Positions 60,676 through 64,000 of a stretch of DNA of 64,000 nt are shown here, piece after piece (position 1 is the stretch's first letter; each line of letters starts with the position of its first letter). This stretch comes from Leptospira mtsangambouensis. GTDB lineage: Bacteria > Spirochaetota > Leptospiria > Leptospirales > Leptospiraceae. The stretch covers positions 1,240,001-1,304,000 of the forward strand of contig NZ_RQHK01000017.1 of assembly GCF_004770475.1 (NCBI RefSeq). The letters are read 5' to 3'. Made by a program: the position numbers and the translations under genes. The notes below the pieces were generated by a model. The model saw nothing but the letters and a program-made list of their open reading frames with translations, was not told where the DNA came from and did not search any database.

Positions 60676-62367
60676 ATGTCGGAACAAATCACCGTAAGTC
60701 AATACATCATACGATTTTTAGAATCAAAAGGGATAACTTGGATTCCAGGAGTTCCTGGAGGAACCATCTTGCCATTATACGAAAGTTTGGCGGGGTCAAA
60801 CATTGAACATGTGTTAGCAAGACATGAGCAAGGTGCAGGATTTATCGCACAAGGTAGGGCAAGGAGCACTGGAGATGTGAGTGCCGTATTTGTTTCCTCT
60901 GGACCTGGTGTGGCCAATCTCATCACAGCCGTAGCCGATGCACAAAGGGATTCTGTTCCCTTGCTTATTTTTTCGGGACAAGTTCCATTAGGATTAATGG
61001 GGACCGATGCTTTCCAAGAATTACCAACAGTAAAGATAGTTTCTTCTCTTGTAAAAAAGGTATATTTGGTAGAAGATCCAAATCAAATCATTGAAATTTT
61101 AGAGGAAGCATTCTTGTTATGCGGGGAAGGGAAAAAAGGCCCAGTTTGGATTGACTTACCCAAAGATATACAAACTCAAAAGATCAACTTACCTGAAAAT
61201 AACATTCATTTTGGTGGATCATCTCATTTGGATTTTTTGGAACAGGTAAGTAAGGCAGATCCTTTGTCTTTTGAAAGTATGGATATTTTTCTAGATGAGT
61301 TTAAATTCTTGTTAAAGAGTTCTCGGTTCCCTTTACTATATTTAGGTGGTGGAGCTAAAAAAGAATTTTTGCGTTTAAGAGAATTTGTTTCTCGTTTTCA
61401 AATTCCTGCTGTGACCACTCTTATGGGACTTGGGATTTTTGAAAAAGACGATCCGATGAATTTAGGGATGATGGGGATGCATGGAACAGTTGCCGCCAAT
61501 GAAGCTCTGGGTCTTTGTGATCTCTTGATTGCCATTGGAGTTCGTTTTGATGATCGTGCGACAGGAGCCATAGAGAAGTTTTGTAACCAAGCCAAAATCA
61601 TTCATATAGATATTGATGCCCGTGAAATTGGCAAAAATAAATCTGTAACTTTAAGTTTACAAAAAGATATTTCAGAGGTTCTCCCTTTTTTATTAGAAGA
61701 GGATTTCCTGGTCCATAACAAGGAATCATTGTTGCAAGTTGAAACTTGGAAACAGATCCCAGAAGAACATCCGATGAAATCTATCCTTTTGGATTTTGCT
61801 TCGGTATTACCGAGTGGCGAACATTTTGTCCTAACGGATGTGGGCCAACACCAGATGTGGGTGGCTCAGTATTTTCCATTTCATCAACCAATGTCTTGGA
61901 TCACCTCAGGTGGACAAGGGACTATGGGGTTTGGTCTTCCAACTGCGATTGGTGTTGCCTTAAGCCATCGAGATTCTCATGTGTATTGTTTTACAGGTGA
62001 TGGTTCAATTATGATGAACTTACAAGAGTTGTCTACACTTAGAGAACAGAATCTAAATGTAAAGATCATCCTAATCAACAATGAACATTTGGGGTTAGTG
62101 AAACAACAACAAGACTTGTTTTATGGAAGTTTATACTCTGGTTCTAGATTTCATTTCCATCCCGATTTTTCGATGTTATGTGATTCATTCGAAATTGGGT
62201 ATTATGAATGGGATTGGAGATCGGGAGTTCAGGACTTAGAAACAGTTTTAGAAAAGAAATGCCCGGCATTAGTTGAAGTAAGAATCCCTTCTGATTGGGG
62301 AGTGTATCCATTTGTTCCAGGTGGAAAGTCCAATCAGGAATACATCCTCGGCCAAGTAACAACCTGA
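60676..62367 (+). CDS. ilvB: Acetolactate synthase large subunit-like, TPP-dependent
   Basis: A 563-residue thiamine-diphosphate enzyme of the acetohydroxyacid synthase family, making acetolactate or acetohydroxybutyrate for valine, leucine and isoleucine. Catalytic Glu51 (ARHEQGAGF), the central domain (VTTLMGLGIFEKDDPMNLGM, GVRFDDRATGAIEKF) and the TPP motif GDGSIMMN (441-448) with NN (468-469) are intact. At 473-479 it reads GLVKQQQ where the family has GMV(K/R)QWQ: residue 478 is Gln instead of Trp. No small regulatory subunit gene lies downstream; the next gene is convergent. ATG 60676 follows AAGAGGA. Expression is probably controlled by the upstream attenuator. Confidence 0.88.
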   Translation: MSEQITVSQYIIRFLESKGITWIPGVPGGTILPLYESLAGSNIEHVLARHEQGAGFIAQGRARSTGDVSAVFVSSGPGVANLITAVADAQRDSVPLLIFSGQVPLGLMGTDAFQELPTVKIVSSLVKKVYLVEDPNQIIEILEEAFLLCGEGKKGPVWIDLPKDIQTQKINLPENNIHFGGSSHLDFLEQVSKADPLSFESMDIFLDEFKFLLKSSRFPLLYLGGGAKKEFLRLREFVSRFQIPAVTTLMGLGIFEKDDPMNLGMMGMHGTVAANEALGLCDLLIAIGVRFDDRATGAIEKFCNQAKIIHIDIDAREIGKNKSVTLSLQKDISEVLPFLLEEDFLVHNKESLLQVETWKQIPEEHPMKSILLDFASVLPSGEHFVLTDVGQHQMWVAQYFPFHQPMSWITSGGQGTMGFGLPTAIGVALSHRDSHVYCFTGDGSIMMNLQELSTLREQNLNVKIILINNEHLGLVKQQQDLFYGSLYSGSRFHFHPDFSMLCDSFEIGYYEWDWRSGVQDLETVLEKKCPALVEVRIPSDWGVYPFVPGGKSNQEYILGQVTT

Positions 62368-62374
62368 GTTTTGA

Positions 62375-62399
62375 ATCCGAGGGAAAAATTCCCTCGGAT
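62375..62399. terminator. Terminator between ilvB and glnK
   Basis: ATCCGAGGGAA-aaa-TTCCCTCGGAT is a perfect 11-bp stem with a 3-base loop, 7 bases after the ilvB stop. It lies between two converging genes. A T-run (TTTTTG) follows on the + strand after a 7-base gap, so it probably terminates ilvB and possibly glnK. Confidence 0.75.
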
Positions 62400-62412
62400 C
62401 ATCAAGTTTTTG

Positions 62413-62760
62413 TTAGATGGCTTTGCTTCCGCGTTCTCCACTACGAATGCGAATCACTTCTTCAAGTGGCATTACAAAAATTTTTCCATCTCCGATTTTA
62501 CCTTCTGGTCCCGTTTTTGCCGCTTTTAGAATGGCATCCACAGTCGGTTTGACGAACTCATCATTAACTGCGATTTCTAATCGCACTTTTCTAAGAAGAT
62601 TCACTTGGTATTCATGCCCACGGAAAACTTCTGTTTTTCCTTTTTGTTGGCCATACCCTTGTACGTCACTCACGGTCAAACGATAGATTTCGTTTTTAGT
62701 AAGTTCGTTTTTTACTTCTTCTAACTTATGTGGTTGGATGATTGCGACTACTAATTTCAT
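62413..62760 (-). CDS. glnK: Nitrogen regulatory protein PII (GlnK)
   Basis: A 115-residue PII protein with the T-loop GQQKGKTEVFRGHEYQVNLL, including the uridylylation-site Tyr51, and the C-terminal signature KIGDGKIFVMPLEEVIRIRS. It binds ATP/ADP and 2-oxoglutarate and blocks the AmtB channel when nitrogen is plentiful. Its start is 5 bases after the amtB stop, so the operon order is amtB-glnK, the reverse of E. coli. Confidence 0.95.
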   Translation of the reverse strand: MKLVVAIIQPHKLEEVKNELTKNEIYRLTVSDVQGYGQQKGKTEVFRGHEYQVNLLRKVRLEIAVNDEFVKPTVDAILKAAKTGPEGKIGDGKIFVMPLEEVIRIRSGERGSKAI

Positions 62761-62765
62761 ACTGA

Positions 62766-64000
62766 TTACCTTATATCATATCCTTTTTCACCATGAATCT
62801 CTTGGTCGAGTCCGGTGATTTCTTTATCTTCTTCGATTCTGAAACCGATTGTTTTTTCAATTACAAGTGCAAGTATATAGGAAACAACAAAAGAATAAAG
62901 TCCTGTGACAACCACACTGATAACCTGTGCAGTCAATTGATTTCCTAAAGTCATTCCTTCAGCGAGTTCAAGTGCGAAAATTCCAGTTAGAATCGCACCA
63001 AAGGCACCACCTGCACCATGAATTCCAAATGCGTCGAGTGTATCGTCATACCCAAGTTTGCCTTTGAGTAAAATCGCCATATAACATAATGGAGACACTA
63101 AGGCTCCCATGATTAAAGCTCCTTGGACGCCCACATAACCAGAAGCAGGTGTGATGACCACAAGACCTGCAACAATTCCGGAAGCGGCACCGAGTGCAGT
63201 TGCCTTTTTTGTATGTAACCATTCAATGAGTAACCAACTGGCTCCAGCAGCCGCTGGTGCAATGAGTGTCACTAAAAAAGCTCTTGCTGCAAGTCCATTC
63301 ACAGAAAGTCCAGAACCGGCATTAAAACCAAACCATCCGAACCACAATAACCCAGATCCAAGTAACGTATAAGTCATGTTATTTGGATGAGTTAATAGGC
63401 CGGAATCTCCTTTTCTTCTCCCGATGACAATAGCAGCGGCAAGTCCAGCAATCCCTGAAATTAAATGGACTACAGTACCTCCAGCAAAATCAAGTGCATT
63501 CATTTTTAACAGCCAACCCGAATCCGCCCAAACCCAATGTGCTACTGGATCATAAACTAACGTTGACCAAACGAGAATAAATACTATATAAGCAGATAGT
63601 TTGATTCTTTCTGCAATTGCCCCAGAGATCAGTGCGGGTGTGATGATGGCAAACATTCCTTGGAATAAAAAATGCACATAAGTAGGGATCGAACCTTTTA
63701 CGGAATCAAGATTGATTCCAGCTAGAAAAGCTAAATCGAAATTTCCAATATACGGGTTCTCACCTGAAAAAGCAAAACTATACCCAAAGATAGTCCATTG
63801 TAATGTCATCACGATGATGGCAACGAAACTATGCATCATGGTTGATAGAACATTTTTGGAACGGACGATACCACCATAGAACAAGGCAAGTCCAGGGATC
63901 ATAAAAAACACAAATGCGGAAGAAACTAACATCCAAGCTGTATCAGATTTATCGATGGTAGGGGGGGATGGTAGTTCTCCTTCAGCCGCCAGGAAACCAG
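62766..64000 (-). CDS. amtB: Ammonium transporter AmtB (partial, 5' end outside the window)
   Basis: The frame runs off the right edge; 411 residues are visible. The first ones (GFLAAEGELPSPPTIDKSDT) look like the end of a cleaved signal peptide and the mature N-terminus. Hallmarks: VFFMIPGLALFYGGIVRSKN, LLKMNALDFAGGTVVHLISG (first pore His), FGWFGFNAGSG and LDAFGIHGAGGAFGAILTG (second pore His). Eleven membrane helices are expected. It conducts ammonium or ammonia across the inner membrane and is inhibited by the co-transcribed GlnK. The cytoplasmic C-terminal tail that contacts GlnK is present. Confidence 0.95.
   Translation of the reverse strand, partial: GFLAAEGELPSPPTIDKSDTAWMLVSSAFVFFMIPGLALFYGGIVRSKNVLSTMMHSFVAIIVMTLQWTIFGYSFAFSGENPYIGNFDLAFLAGINLDSVKGSIPTYVHFLFQGMFAIITPALISGAIAERIKLSAYIVFILVWSTLVYDPVAHWVWADSGWLLKMNALDFAGGTVVHLISGIAGLAAAIVIGRRKGDSGLLTHPNNMTYTLLGSGLLWFGWFGFNAGSGLSVNGLAARAFLVTLIAPAAAGASWLLIEWLHTKKATALGAASGIVAGLVVITPASGYVGVQGALIMGALVSPLCYMAILLKGKLGYDDTLDAFGIHGAGGAFGAILTGIFALELAEGMTLGNQLTAQVISVVVTGLYSFVVSYILALVIEKTIGFRIEEDKEITGLDQEIHGEKGYDIR

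Noticed and set aside
1..64000. CRISPR arrays, tRNA or rRNA genes, insertion sequences, prophage genes
   Set aside because: I looked for regular spacer repeats, tRNA-like cloverleaf motifs, transposases with terminal repeats and phage structural genes and saw none.

Overview
The window looks like chromosomal DNA of a Leptospira species, most likely from the saprophytic side of the genus. This rests on content and not on any database search: AT-rich coding sequence, spirochaetal flagellar genes (flgB, flgC, fliE, fliF), many short-signal lipoproteins with LSC/QC/NC-type lipoboxes, a ChpIK/MazEF-type toxin-antitoxin pair, and DUF1554 and DUF4105 proteins. It is densely coded on both strands. 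I see no rRNA, tRNA, CRISPR array, insertion sequence or prophage.

Layout. 0-5.5 kb: tail of an unknown gene, a MEST-like hydrolase, a membrane-bound class III adenylate cyclase and fliF. 5.6-16.6 kb: a block lying between fliF and fliE that holds MazEF, a class III aminotransferase and a divergent TetR regulator, a HAD phosphatase, an FLVCR-like transporter, an FGGY kinase / APH-like kinase / GlpD operon, an MBL-fold protein and a lipoprotein. 16.7-18.1 kb: flgB-flgC-fliE. 18.2-24.4 kb: a TolB-like lipoprotein, an SDR, an ECF42-type sigma factor with its DGPF partner, a fatty acid hydroxylase and a membrane AraC regulator. 24.4-27.9 kb: an MCE (Mla-type) lipid transport operon whose permease carries a fused STAS domain. 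28-38.5 kb: AGMO-like hydroxylase, glyoxalase I, BaiN-like flavoprotein, pyruvate kinase, a histone-deacetylase-like operon with a receiver-PP2C protein, and two membrane proteins. 38.7-50.2 kb: alpha-galactosidase, RNase D-like exonuclease, radA, a secreted lipase with its own Lif chaperone, a second deacetylase and a second lipase-like protein. 50.7-58.2 kb: DUF1554 lipoprotein, GapN-like aldehyde dehydrogenase, tandem MaoC hydratase plus MBL protein, DUF2079 protein. 58.2-64 kb: HpcH-like protein, lepB-atpZ, an acetolactate synthase behind an attenuator, and amtB-glnK.

The most striking element is upstream of the acetolactate synthase gene. A 42-codon leader peptide contains five consecutive valine codons, and it is followed by two strong, mutually exclusive hairpins. 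The geometry matches classical ribosome-mediated attenuation (compare the E. coli ivbL leader), except that no U-tract follows the distal hairpin. The synthase also has Gln where the family normally has Trp in its GMVxQWQ motif.

Regulatory repeats tie other genes together. GTGAGTyATCACTCA occurs in two divergent promoter regions and suggests a local TetR regulon. AGTCACTTACTTTTTTC-like elements lie upstream of three minus-strand genes for a lipoprotein, a lipase-like protein and a DUF1554 lipoprotein. A symmetrical pair of GCAA-N5-TTGC sites precedes the TolB-like lipoprotein. Several genes (mazE, lepB, the ilv leader) have a TTGAC(A/G) box about 35 nt before an ATG that lacks a Shine-Dalgarno sequence, which suggests leaderless mRNAs.
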